Part shown: one piece after another, positions 1 through 9,790 of the stretch | Layout: every line of letters begins with the position of its first letter | Numbering within the stretch: position 1 is the stretch's first letter | Translations under genes and position numbers: made by a program | Notes under the pieces: generated by a model | What the model saw: the letters and a program-made list of their open reading frames with translations, nothing else | What the model was told of the DNA's origin: nothing | Database searches by the model: none | Assembly: GCF_032930845.1 (NCBI RefSeq) | Contig: NZ_CP136758.1 | Coordinates: forward strand, 1,100,501 to 1,164,500 | Direction: 5' to 3' | Source: Parvularcula sp. LCG005 | Lineage (GTDB): Bacteria; Pseudomonadota; Alphaproteobacteria; Caulobacterales; Parvularculaceae | Length of the DNA stretch: 64,000 nucleotides

Positions 1-815
1 CCTATGGCGTGAAGGAAGGCCCGGCGGTCGATATCTGGCAGCACCCGGACGTTCGTCGAAACCTTTACACCATGAAGGCATTGACCGATGCGTCCCGCGC
101 CATCTGCTACGCCAATATGGTGGCCTATGATGTGTCCCGCCGTTCCCCTGATGAGGCGACGCGAAAGGCAGCGCGGGAGCGGGAGGAATTGCTGACCCCG
201 CTGTCCAAGGCGTTCGCCTCCGACCGCGCGCTCGAGACAACGAATATCGGCATTCAGGTCCATGGCGGCATGGGCTTTGTCGAAGAGACCGGCGCGGCGC
301 AGTTCTATCGCGATGTCCGCGTCTGCGCGATCTATGAGGGGACGAACGGTATCCAGGCCCTCGACCTCGCCGGCCGCAAGCTTGGCATGCAGGACGGCAA
401 GCTGGCCCATGACTTCCTCGGCGAGGCGAAGGATCTGGCGGGGGAACTGTCGGGCAGCGACAATGAAGACCTGAAGGTCATCGGCCAGCGGCTGACGGCA
501 GAAATCACGACCCTTCGCGAAACCACCGACTTTATGATCGGCGCCATGCAGGGCGACGCCCAGGACGGCCTTGCCGGGGCAACGCCTTATCTCGACCAGT
601 TCGGCTATGTAGCGGGCGGCTTCTATCTCGCGCGCTCGGCGCAGGCCGCGGCGTCCATGCTGGGTGCGCCCGATGCCAGCTATTACGCCTCACGCATCGC
701 TATCGCCCGGTTCTACGCCGACAATCTCCTGCCGCGCGCCTCAGGCCTTGCGGCAGCCGTGATGGCCGGGGGCGGGACCGTGGCCCCTATCGACCCACAG
801 CTTCTCCTCGCGTAG
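1..815 (+). CDS. Acyl-CoA dehydrogenase, C-terminal part (5' end outside window)
   Basis: This is the C-terminal half of an acyl-CoA dehydrogenase, a flavoenzyme that oxidises acyl-CoA to trans-2-enoyl-CoA in fatty-acid or related acyl-CoA breakdown. The reading frame is open to the left edge, so the start lies upstream; the GTG at position 9 is internal. Counting from that codon, the family signature QVHGGMGF lies near residues 83-90, and IYEGTNGIQ near 108-116 carries the Glu that serves as catalytic base in many members (E110 of the visible part). About 150 residues follow this signature, as in members carrying the extra C-terminal acyl-CoA dehydrogenase domain (PF12806-like). Substrate length cannot be told from this fragment. 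The next gene downstream is unrelated. Confidence 0.93.
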   Translation, partial: YGVKEGPAVDIWQHPDVRRNLYTMKALTDASRAICYANMVAYDVSRRSPDEATRKAAREREELLTPLSKAFASDRALETTNIGIQVHGGMGFVEETGAAQFYRDVRVCAIYEGTNGIQALDLAGRKLGMQDGKLAHDFLGEAKDLAGELSGSDNEDLKVIGQRLTAEITTLRETTDFMIGAMQGDAQDGLAGATPYLDQFGYVAGGFYLARSAQAAASMLGAPDASYYASRIAIARFYADNLLPRASGLAAAVMAGGGTVAPIDPQLLLA

Positions 816-880
816 AGCGCCGTCATCCTGATGGACGGGGACGCAAATTGTTATAGGTCCTCGTCTATCATGGTGGTCTG

Positions 881-1945
881 GTGGTTTGCGGGGCGAGTGT
901 GCTTGAACTGGTAATGATGATCCCCGGCGTGGTCGGGCCGCGAAAGGGGTTTTCCCTGATCGCCGACAACCCCTATGGCAGTGTCATGATCTGGTGGCTC
1001 AGTTTTCTTATCATTCCTGTCGTGCTGGGCCTCCTCTGGACCCTCTGGAAAAAGCCGCGTTGGCGTATCCTCGCGGGGCTCCTGATGGTCCCTGCGCTGT
1101 TTGGATTTTACGCCCGCTTTATCGAGCCGCACCGGCTGGTGATTGCCGAACACACGGTCCGCATTTGCGGCGAAGGGCTGCCCGGTACGCTGACCGCAGC
1201 GGTCGTCTCCGACATGCATTCGGGCCTCTACAGTAACTCCCCGTCGATCAGCCGCATTGTCCGGACCCTGAACAATCAGGCGCCGGATTTCGTCCTGATG
1301 CCGGGAGACTTCACCAATTTTCTGGCCGAGAAACACATGGATCGCGCCATGGCGCCGTTCATGGATCTCGATATGCCGGCCTATGCGGTTCTGGGGAACC
1401 ATGATTTCGGCCTGCCGGGCCATGATGTCGAGGAACGCCTGCAGACGGCACTCGAAAAGTCAGGAGTGACGGTTCTCAATCCGGGCAGTGCCACCTTCGG
1501 GGCGCACGGCAAATATGTCCGCATCGTCGGCATGCAGGATTTCTACGAGCTGAAAGAAAACAGGCCGGACTTCAGCCCCGATCATGGTGTCAGTCCGCTG
1601 CCCACCATTCTGCTCGAACATAACCCCGATCTGATCAAGACCGGACGGACAGGGCCCTTTGACCTGTTTGTGGCGGGTCACACGCATGGGGGGCAAATTT
1701 TACTGCCCTTCATCACCTGCACCATGACGTTCGCCTGCGACACGCTGCGTTATGGGTATGAGGAGACCCCGGCGGGCAAACTGTTCGTGACATCGGGGAC
1801 CGGCATGTCCGGCGTGCCCCTGCGCTTTGGCGTGCCGCCCAAGATCGACATGGTCACGATGGAGATTGATCGCTGCCGCGTCGACGCCATCCGCAACCCG
1901 ATGCTGGCGCCCAATCTGCCGCTCAACTCACCGTCAATGGATTAG
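881..1945 (+). CDS. Membrane-anchored metallophosphoesterase
   Basis: A calcineurin-like phosphoesterase with an N-terminal membrane anchor. Two hydrophobic segments lie near residues 36-55 and 63-82. The metal-binding motifs follow in order: DMHSG, GDFTN, GNHD and GHTHGGQ. The YkuE-like subgroup, to which this looks closest, contains enzymes acting on phosphoesters at the membrane, but the substrate here is unknown. The second motif reads GDF where GDL/GDT is more usual. Start choice is uncertain: GTG at 881 gives the longest frame, but in-frame ATGs at 914 and 986 are equally plausible, and the one at 986 would start directly at the first membrane segment. None has a clear Shine-Dalgarno. 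It stands alone between convergent and co-directional unrelated genes. Confidence 0.88.
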   Translation: MVCGASVLELVMMIPGVVGPRKGFSLIADNPYGSVMIWWLSFLIIPVVLGLLWTLWKKPRWRILAGLLMVPALFGFYARFIEPHRLVIAEHTVRICGEGLPGTLTAAVVSDMHSGLYSNSPSISRIVRTLNNQAPDFVLMPGDFTNFLAEKHMDRAMAPFMDLDMPAYAVLGNHDFGLPGHDVEERLQTALEKSGVTVLNPGSATFGAHGKYVRIVGMQDFYELKENRPDFSPDHGVSPLPTILLEHNPDLIKTGRTGPFDLFVAGHTHGGQILLPFITCTMTFACDTLRYGYEETPAGKLFVTSGTGMSGVPLRFGVPPKIDMVTMEIDRCRVDAIRNPMLAPNLPLNSPSMD

Positions 1946-1952
1946 GCTTTAC

Positions 1953-3410
1953 TCAGCGTTCTGCCGCATACGCATCAAAGAAGGCTTTGGTGTGTGCGCC
2001 ATAGCGTTCGTGGATGCCAATGGATCCGCGATTGAGCCCTTGCCGGGACTGGAAGACGGACGCGGTGTTGACCGTGGCCGTGGCGCCGCTCGGATCGGCC
2101 ATTTCAGGCACATAGGCTTCGCCGATATGATCCGCGACGCGGGTCAGAACTGACTCAGGGGCGCTCACCAGCTCCTCATAGGAAATGGTCAGGATACGGT
2201 TGGGCAGGACTGCCTTCCAATGGGCCATCAGCTTTTCTTCCGTGCGGAAATGGTGGCCAATATCGCCCAGCGCCGCCGTCCATGGCAGGCCCTGCGCAAA
2301 ATATGTGCGGAAGCATGACATCGCATTGTCGCCGGCATCGCGCTGGATGTGAATGAACCGCGCCCGGGGCAGGGCCTGGGCGAGCGGTCCCAGCAGACGG
2401 GACAGGGAGAGGGACTTGTCCACGGACCGCAGCGGCGCGCCAAGCCGGTCGGCCGCCAGGCGCCTATAGGTGTCCCCAACGCGGGTCCAGCCCTCAGAAC
2501 CCTGATCAGTATCGAAAGCAGTCATCGCCTGGGCGTCAAATCCCTTCACGGGCATGAGCGCGGCCTGCGCAAAGTTGACTTCGCCTAATGCGCCGAGCCG
2601 TGGATGACGGGACAGCATCTGGGTGAGGAGGGTCGTCCCGCTGCGCGGCAGCCCGAGGATGAAAATGGGATCAGCGGTGGACGCGCTCAGGGCGAGATCG
2701 TCCATCAGCTCTGCGGTCGTGTCGCGCATCAGAACGTCGGCCCCTGCAGCGTCAACACGGCGATCATGGGCGCGATAGATCTGCAGGATACCGCCGGCTT
2801 TGCGGTAGGCATTGAACGCCCCCTCATAATCACCGGCATCGTCACGGGCTTTGCCAAGTGCATAATAGAGGCTGGCGGCGGGTTCGTCCTCGGCCATGGG
2901 CTTCTGGACTTCCCGCTCAAGACGCTCGCGCAGCGCCTCGCTCACCGGGCCCAGACTGGCGAGCGCGAACCAGGCCGATCGCGCACCCGGCCGGCTCTCC
3001 AACGTCGCTTCGAGATGGCGGCGGGCCGCGTCGAATTCGCCACGTTCTGCCGCGATCACGCCAAGCAGGTTCTGCACCGGCGCTGTGTTCTTCGCGTCGT
3101 CACCGAGCTTGTTCAGCACCGCCTGGGCTCGCTCATGCTGGCCCATCTGCGCCAGCGTCCCGGCATATTCGACGGCCAGGCCCGCATCGCCCGGGTTGTC
3201 GCGATAGATCCGCTCGGCAGCCACCAGCGCCAGCGACGTCTCCCCCAGCGGCATGGCCAGCTTCACGACATTGCGCCAGGCCGGTCCCAAAGAGCTGTCC
3301 GCGTCAAGCAGCGCCGCCATGTCGGCCGCTGCGCCATCACGGTCCCGGGCCTTGAATTTGGTCAGGAGGGAATTGGCGAGCTGTTTGGTGCGGGAGGCTT
3401 GGTCTGTCAT
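1953..3410 (-). CDS. TPR-repeat sulfotransferase
   Basis: A two-part protein of 485 residues. The N-terminal half is alpha-helical with TPR-like repeats, including AALNAYRKAG-like helices and a DAGDYEGAFNAYRKAG segment. The C-terminal half is a sulfotransferase domain. FILGLPRSGTTLLTQML is the 5'-phosphosulfate loop that grips PAPS, and RDAGDNAMSCFRTYF fits the 3'-phosphate-binding segment. Proteins of this architecture are common in alphaproteobacteria and are thought to sulfate an unknown acceptor, with the TPR part binding a partner. It is convergent with the metallophosphoesterase, whose stop lies 7 bases away, and divergent from the Lol genes. Confidence 0.9.
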   Translation of the reverse strand: MTDQASRTKQLANSLLTKFKARDRDGAAADMAALLDADSSLGPAWRNVVKLAMPLGETSLALVAAERIYRDNPGDAGLAVEYAGTLAQMGQHERAQAVLNKLGDDAKNTAPVQNLLGVIAAERGEFDAARRHLEATLESRPGARSAWFALASLGPVSEALRERLEREVQKPMAEDEPAASLYYALGKARDDAGDYEGAFNAYRKAGGILQIYRAHDRRVDAAGADVLMRDTTAELMDDLALSASTADPIFILGLPRSGTTLLTQMLSRHPRLGALGEVNFAQAALMPVKGFDAQAMTAFDTDQGSEGWTRVGDTYRRLAADRLGAPLRSVDKSLSLSRLLGPLAQALPRARFIHIQRDAGDNAMSCFRTYFAQGLPWTAALGDIGHHFRTEEKLMAHWKAVLPNRILTISYEELVSAPESVLTRVADHIGEAYVPEMADPSGATATVNTASVFQSRQGLNRGSIGIHERYGAHTKAFFDAYAAER

Positions 3411-3530
3411 CGGGCCTCCTTATCGGCATCTGCGCCAGCTTGTCAGCCGCTTTGTGTGCACGGGCCGTGAGACGAGCGTGCGTGCGGGTTCCTGCTGGTA
3501 AATTGGCGCGATAAATGGCAGTCATCAAAT

Positions 3531-4818
3531 ATGTCAGAAAATACCGTGTCGACCGGAGGCGCCCGTCCCTTCGGTGCTTTTGAATGGATGGTGGCCCGGC
3601 GTTATCTGGGGGCCACGCGCAAGGGCGGCGGCGTCAGCCTGATCACATCGATCGCGCTGACCGGTATCGCCCTCTCCGTCATGGTCCTCATCGTCGTCAT
3701 GTCGGTGTTCCAGGGATTTCGGGTCCAGATTCTCGATCAACTGTTGAGCGTCAACGGTCACGTCTTTGTCGAATCGGGCATGGGCCCCATGACCGAGTAC
3801 GAAGAAGAGGCGGTGGCGCTGGCGAAGGTGCCGGGGGTTGAACGGGTGACGCCCGTCCTGCGGCTTGAGGCCTACATGGTCGGCCCCTCTGGCCAGAAGG
3901 CGTCCCTGATCTGGGGGATTGCACCAAATGATCTGAACCAGATTGAAGAGGTCACTGGCGACAGCCATCTGCGCGGCGGACGGTTCGACGGGTTTGGTGA
4001 AGGCAAGAATGGCGGCAATGAAATCGCCCTTGGATGGGGCCTTGCCAATGCGCTGGGCGTGCGCTCGGGCGATGTGGTGACACTGATCACTGCTGGCGGC
4101 GCAGAGACGGCGTTCGGCCGCTCACCGACGACGCAGAAAGATTATCGCGTTGGCGCGGTCTTCCAGATCGGCAATTCCTTCTACGATCAGTACTACGCCT
4201 ATATGCCGCTGGAACAGGCGCAGATCTTCGGCCGCAAGAAAGGGCAGGTCAGCGAGATTGAAGTGCGCGTTGCCGAGCCGCTTGAGATTGACCGTTATCT
4301 TCCCTCCATTCGTTCGGCCGCCCCCAACTACGCGCTGTCGGACTGGCGCGACCGGAACAGCGATATTTTCGGTGCCTTGCAGCTTGAGCGCGGCATGATG
4401 CGGATCATTCTTCTGATGATCGTCATGGTCGCGACGATGCTGATCATTTCCGGTCTCGTCATGCTCGTGAAGGACAAGCGCAGCGACATCGCCATTATGC
4501 GCACCATGGGTATGACGAAAAGCGGGGTGATGCGCGTCTTTCTGCTCGTCGGCGCGACGATCGGCATCACCGGCACGGTGATCGGCACCATTCTGGGGGC
4601 GTTGGTCTCGACCAATATCCAGACGATTGAGCGGGCCATCTCCAAGCTGTTCGGTGTCGGCTGGAACCCCGAGATCTACTTCCTAGCGCAGATCCCGTCC
4701 GTGTTCGAATGGCAGGAAGTCAGCGTCGTGGTGCTCTTCACCCTTGTCATGTCCTTCCTGTTTTCCGCCTACCCCGCCTGGCAGGCGTCCAAACTCGATC
4801 CGGTAGAGGCGCTGCGTT

Positions 4819-4826
<8 letters not shown>
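3531..4826 (+). CDS. Lipoprotein-releasing ABC transporter permease (LolC/LolE family)
   Basis: Inner-membrane permease of the Lol system, which extracts outer-membrane lipoproteins from the inner membrane and passes them to LolA. The 431-residue length, one membrane segment near residues 37-57, a periplasmic MacB-like domain of about 220 residues and three C-terminal membrane segments (about 288-310, 340-365, 397-420) are the LolC/E layout. The last residues overlap the start of lolD by 8 bases, so the two are translationally coupled. Only one permease gene is present, as is usual in alphaproteobacteria, so LolC and LolE cannot be told apart and the permease probably works as a homodimer. 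Confidence 0.93.
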
Positions 4827-5507
<681 letters not shown>

Positions 5508-5511
<4 letters not shown>

Positions 5512-6908
5512 CGCGCCTCGATCTTCAGGGGCACGCCGCCACGTGGGCGCATCGTCACGGCCAGATAGGGCTCTGGAGGCTGCGCGCCCGGCATGGAAAA
5601 CCGTAAAGACGGGGTGAGGGTGGCGAGGATCGCCACCGCTTCCATCATCGCAAAGCGCAGGCCGATGCAGACCCTTGGACCCCCGCCAAAAGGCAGCCAC
5701 TGATATTTGTGATAATCGCTGGCGCGCTCCGGCAGGAACCGGTCCGGATCAAACGCCCACGGATCAACCCACAGGGCCTGATGCCGGTGCATCGGATAGA
5801 CGCCGACACTGACATGGTCGCCGGGGCCAAAATGATGGCCACCCAGTTCGACCGGCGCCGTTATCCCTCGCGGAATGATCGCCACCGGCGGATAAAGCCG
5901 CATCGCTTCCCGTACCACCCGGTCGTGCAGTGCAAGGCGGGGCAGGTCTTCGGCGGTGGGCGCTCGGTCGCCCAGCACTGATGTCGCTTCCTCGGCCAGC
6001 GCGTCCTGCCAGTGCGGGCTCTGGGCCAGTATCGACAGCGTCCACGCCAGGGCGACGGCGGTCGTCTCATGGCCCGCCCCGACAAACGTCAGGGCATTGT
6101 CCACCAATTCTTCCGCATTCAGACCAGCACCTGTCTCGGGATCACGCGCCGCAATCAACAGGCCCATCAGGTCGTCCTGTTCTGCGCCCTCAGCGAGAGG
6201 CACAGCCATCCGCCGCTCCACAATGTCGGTGGCCATGGCGCGCAGTTCGGCCACCGCCGCCATGCCCTTCTTGTAGCCGGGTGAAAACAGCCGTCGTGGC
6301 AGAAACGAATCAAAAACCGGAAACAGGTCGTAAAGCGTGAACCGGCCAATAGAGTGCGCGAAGATGGCGATGTTCTCGGCCACGTCCTCCTGTCGGAAGC
6401 CTTCGCCCGGCTGGGCGAGGAGCACATCGCTGATCACATCGAAGGTGGCGCGAGTTGTTTCTAGCGCGATGTTGACCGTCTCACCGCGCTGGGCCAACAG
6501 GCGGTCACGACTGGCAAGACCCGCCCGTGAAAATGTCGGCACGAGCGATGCGAGCGCACGCGCCCGAAACGCGGGACTGGCCGCCTTTCGCTGGGTTTTC
6601 CATGTCTGTCCTTCGGCCGTCAGCAGGCCATCGCGCAGGGCGGGTTTCAGGACTTTCTGCGCCAGCGGTGACCGGCCACAGAACGTGCCTTCTCCCTGCA
6701 GCAGTTTCTGGACAAGGTCCGGATCCATCACCTGGGCGAACCACCGGCCACCCATCCGTGCCTTGATGATAGGGTCGCGGAAATAGTCCTCCGTGTACAT
6801 GGACACCGGATTTTTCAGCGAGGCGCGCAGGCGCCTGATCGGTCCTGTGCCAGAGGGCATGGGCGGCACGGTCCGCGGTTTCAGGGGGACGCTGGCGCTG
6901 GCGGTCAT
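5508..6908 (-). CDS. Cytochrome P450 (first of a tandem pair)
   Basis: Haem-thiolate mono-oxygenase of about 466 residues from the ATG at 6908, which has a GGAG upstream; the longer frame to 6974 adds an unlikely Met-rich leader. Diagnostic parts are the I-helix oxygen-binding motif AGHETTA, the K-helix ExxR in REAMRLYPP, and the haem loop FGGGPRVCIG with the axial Cys near residue 414. There is no fused reductase, so electrons must come from a separate ferredoxin/reductase, and none is encoded nearby. It lies 69 bases downstream of a clearly paralogous P450 on the same strand, presumably one transcript. Substrate unknown; fatty-acid, terpene or hydrocarbon oxidation would all fit. Confidence 0.94.
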
Positions 6909-6977
6909 GGCATTGTCTCCGTCGTTTCCCATCATCTGGGGCGGGCGGTGGGAGACCGCCAGTCCACAGCGCATGTC

Positions 6978-8363
6978 TTACCGCGTCGTCACCCGCAGCC
7001 TCAGCGGCGTCCTGGGGCGCAGGGTCAAGGAAAGATGCGGCTCCGGGGCCCGCTCGTCGACCATCTCAAAGCGCATGACCGGGGTCAGGTGCGACAACAC
7101 GCTCATCATCGACATCATGGCAAAGCGTTGGCCGACGCAGACACGGGGGCCACCGCCAAAGGGCAACCATTGATATTTGTGATAGGTCGACATCCGCTCG
7201 GGCAGGAACCGGTCCGGGTCAAAGCGATGCGGATCCTCCCACAGATTTTCATGACGCTGCATCGGATAGACGCCGACGGTCACGTGATCGCCGGGGCGGA
7301 AAATGGTGCCGCCAAGCTCGACCTCACCAGTAATGGCACGGGCGATCATCGGCACCGGTGGATAGAGCCTCAGCGCTTCACGGATAACACGGTCATGCAG
7401 GGGCAGGGCCGCCAGATCATTATGGGTCGGCGCGCGCCCGCCTAGGGCCTGCGTGGCTTCGTCGGCCAGTGCGTCCTGAATGTGCGGGCTCTGGGCCAAC
7501 AGGGACAGCGTCCAGCTGAGCGCATTGGCCGTCGTCTCATGACCTGCACCAACAAAGGTCAGGGCGTTGTCGACCAGCTCCTGCGGACTGAGCGGATCAC
7601 CGGTTTCTGGGTCCCGCGCGTTGATCATCAGGCCCATCAGGTCATTGTCTTCCGCGCCTTCGGCTTTTCGGCTCTCCACGATCTGGGCGGCCAGAACGCG
7701 CAGGCGATGCACCGCTTCAAGGCCTTTATGATAACCAGGGGCCAGCCACTGGCGCGGGATCAGCCGGTCAAAAACCGGGAACAGATCACTTAAGGTGAAA
7801 CGACCGATGGAGGTTACGAAGGTCTGGATGTCATCGACGATGGCATCAGACGAGTAATCCGCCCCCGGACGAACCCAGAGAACATCGGCGATGATATCGA
7901 ACGAGGCGCGCGTCATCTCCGCCTGAATGTCGACCACGTCGTTGGCCTGCGCCGTCAATCGTTGCTGTGAGGACTGGGCCGCCCTGTTGAATGTCCCCAT
8001 CAGCGCGGCAAGGCACTTGGCCCGAAAGGCCGGGCTCGCGGCCCGGCGCTGCGCCTTCCACATCTCTCCTTCAGCGGTCAGGAGGCCATCGCGCAGGGCG
8101 GGCTGCATCACTCGCTGCGCGATATAGGAGCGGCCGGTAATGCGACCCTCGCCCTGCAGCAGGGTCTGCACCATGGCCGGATCCATCACCTGCGCGAAGA
8201 GGCGCTTGCCCATCTTCACCGGCACCACGGCCTCGGTAAAGTGATCCTCCGTGTAAAGGGCGATGGGGTTGGCCAGCGCCGCAGTGGCGCGCCGAAACAT
8301 CGACGCTGTCGGGGGGAGAGGCGAATAAGTCTGCGGGCGTATCGTGGTAGCGGTATCGGACAT
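6978..8363 (-). CDS. Cytochrome P450 (second of a tandem pair)
   Basis: A second soluble P450, about 461 residues from the ATG at 8363; a longer frame to 8423 adds 20 atypical residues. It carries AGHETTA in the I helix, REALRLYPP (ExxR) and the haem loop FGGGPRVCVG with Cys near residue 409. Many blocks match its downstream neighbour almost word for word (for example the DGLLTAEG and KYQWLPFGGGPRVC segments), so the pair arose by tandem duplication and then diverged. Both probably act in the same or successive oxidations. The region upstream is shared with the divergent DUF2799-like lipoprotein gene. Confidence 0.94.
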   Translation of the reverse strand: MSDTATTIRPQTYSPLPPTASMFRRATAALANPIALYTEDHFTEAVVPVKMGKRLFAQVMDPAMVQTLLQGEGRITGRSYIAQRVMQPALRDGLLTAEGEMWKAQRRAASPAFRAKCLAALMGTFNRAAQSSQQRLTAQANDVVDIQAEMTRASFDIIADVLWVRPGADYSSDAIVDDIQTFVTSIGRFTLSDLFPVFDRLIPRQWLAPGYHKGLEAVHRLRVLAAQIVESRKAEGAEDNDLMGLMINARDPETGDPLSPQELVDNALTFVGAGHETTANALSWTLSLLAQSPHIQDALADEATQALGGRAPTHNDLAALPLHDRVIREALRLYPPVPMIARAITGEVELGGTIFRPGDHVTVGVYPMQRHENLWEDPHRFDPDRFLPERMSTYHKYQWLPFGGGPRVCVGQRFAMMSMMSVLSHLTPVMRFEMVDERAPEPHLSLTLRPRTPLRLRVTTR

Positions 8364-8478
8364 GCGCCGAAGGTAGACCTGTTGAAGCGCGTTTGACGAG
8401 CCCGCATGCCTTTCGCTTGCCACGGCGATTGCCAGATGCGACGGTTGGGAACGGTCAGGTGTTCAGGGGAGCGATGTT

Positions 8479-9342
8479 ATGCGACGGGCTTTGATGATTT
8501 CGCTGGTAGGGGTCTCTTTGACGGCCTGCGCCAGCCGGTTAAGCCAGGAAGACTGCGAGATCGGGGACTGGTCCACCATCGGCTATCAGGATGGGGTCGA
8601 TGGCCTGCCTGCCGGTAAGGTCCAGGACCGGGTCAAGGAATGCAGCCGCTTCGATATCGCCCTCGACCAGCGCACCTATGAGGCTGGCCGCCAGTCGGGG
8701 CTGGAAGTGTTCTGTAGCCCCGAAGGCGCGCTGGATGCCGGGTATCGCCGGGTCGGTGAAATCAATCTGTGCCCCGCTGAGGCCGGACTTGCCCGTCTCG
8801 CTTACGGGGTTGGCCGCGATTATGCCGATGCTCGCGCCAATCTGAACAGGATTGAGGACAGCTACCGCTATGAGCGGCAGGCGATCTCGGGTTTGCGGTC
8901 ACAGATCCGCCGCTTGCGCTATCGGTTGCGGGATGCCCGCAGCAAGGAAGAGCGCAGTGAGATATTTGCCGACCTGCGCTATGCGCGGAACCGCCTCGAT
9001 CGAGCGATCGACAGCTTCTATTATTACCGCTCGCTGCTGCCCCGGGCCCGGTTCGATTATGACCGCGCCGAGGATGCCTACTACACTCTGCGTAGCGACC
9101 TGACTGGCATGGCCCAGGACCAGCTGCGGCAGGATATGCTGAGCAGCCGGTATGACGATGATGCCTCGACGCCGCCGCCCGTTGGTGGGGATGATGAGGA
9201 ATGGTCATCGGACTGGGATGATGACAGCTGGAACGAGGAACAGATGCGTCGCGAGCTGCGGGAAGAATTGAATGATGAGCCTGGCGAGGCTGAACCGGAA
9301 ACGGACTTCCCCGACATCATGCAGCCTGATTCGGCGCAATGA
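8479..9342 (+). CDS. DUF2799-like lipoprotein
   Basis: A predicted lipoprotein of 287 residues. The N-terminus has a short hydrophobic signal ending in the lipobox LTAC, so the mature protein should start at Cys17. The mature N-terminal part, with GDWSTIGYQDG, FDIALDQRTYEAGRQSGLEVFC and AGYRRVGEINLCPAE, matches the DUF2799 pattern as I remember it. A long Arg/Tyr-rich helical or coiled-coil segment follows, and the tail is acidic. Function unknown; an envelope structural role is a guess. The ATG is preceded by AGGGGAGCG, a good ribosome-binding site. It is convergent with another small lipoprotein and shares its terminator. Confidence 0.85.
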   Translation: MRRALMISLVGVSLTACASRLSQEDCEIGDWSTIGYQDGVDGLPAGKVQDRVKECSRFDIALDQRTYEAGRQSGLEVFCSPEGALDAGYRRVGEINLCPAEAGLARLAYGVGRDYADARANLNRIEDSYRYERQAISGLRSQIRRLRYRLRDARSKEERSEIFADLRYARNRLDRAIDSFYYYRSLLPRARFDYDRAEDAYYTLRSDLTGMAQDQLRQDMLSSRYDDDASTPPPVGGDDEEWSSDWDDDSWNEEQMRRELREELNDEPGEAEPETDFPDIMQPDSAQ

Positions 9343-9364
9343 GCCGGTAATAACCGGGCAATAA

Positions 9365-9390
9365 AAAACCCCGCCGAAAGGCGGGGTTTT
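9365..9390. terminator. Bidirectional intrinsic terminator
   Basis: A perfect 11-bp inverted repeat (9365-9375 with 9380-9390) around a GAAA loop, with A's on the left arm and T's on the right arm. It should end transcription from both the lipoprotein gene on the left and the acidic lipoprotein gene on the right. Confidence 0.93.
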
Positions 9391-9416
9391 CTTTCAAGCT
9401 GGCGCTTGAGAAATGG

Positions 9417-9680
9417 TTATTCCATTTCCTCTTCGGCGTCATCAGCCATGTCTTCCATGTCGTCAGCCATTTCTTCGGCTTCGTCGCCCATGTCTTCCAT
9501 TGCGTCTTCGGTCGATTCCATCATGTCGTCGCCGGCATCTTCCAGAGCATCGCCAGCGTCTTCCATGTCATCGCCCATGTCCTCGACGGCTTCTTCAACC
9601 GTTTCTGGCTCGTCATCACCGCAAGCGGCGAGTGGCAGGGCGAGTGCTGCGGCGAGAGCCGCGATCAGCAGTTTATTCAT
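9417..9680 (-). CDS. Very acidic small lipoprotein
   Basis: A short lipoprotein of 87 residues from the ATG at 9680 (90 from an ATG three codons upstream). The signal peptide ends in LPLAAC. After the Cys the mature chain is almost only Asp, Glu, Met, Ala and Gly, arranged in short irregular repeats around EDMGDDMEDAGD, and it contains no Lys, Arg or His. This suggests a long negatively charged amphipathic helix tethered to a membrane. I do not recognise a named family; comparable small acidic lipoproteins occur in related bacteria. It is a single-gene unit ending at the shared terminator with the DUF2799-like gene. Confidence 0.75.
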   Translation of the reverse strand: MNKLLIAALAAALALPLAACGDDEPETVEEAVEDMGDDMEDAGDALEDAGDDMMESTEDAMEDMGDEAEEMADDMEDMADDAEEEME

Positions 9681-9790
9681 TGGTGTCATCCCTCAGTGGT
9701 TTGTGAACCGAAATTAAGAATAGGTGCTCTTCTTGTGCGATGCAACAGTGGCAAGATCGGGGCAAATCAAATATTTTTTGCCACTTTTCG

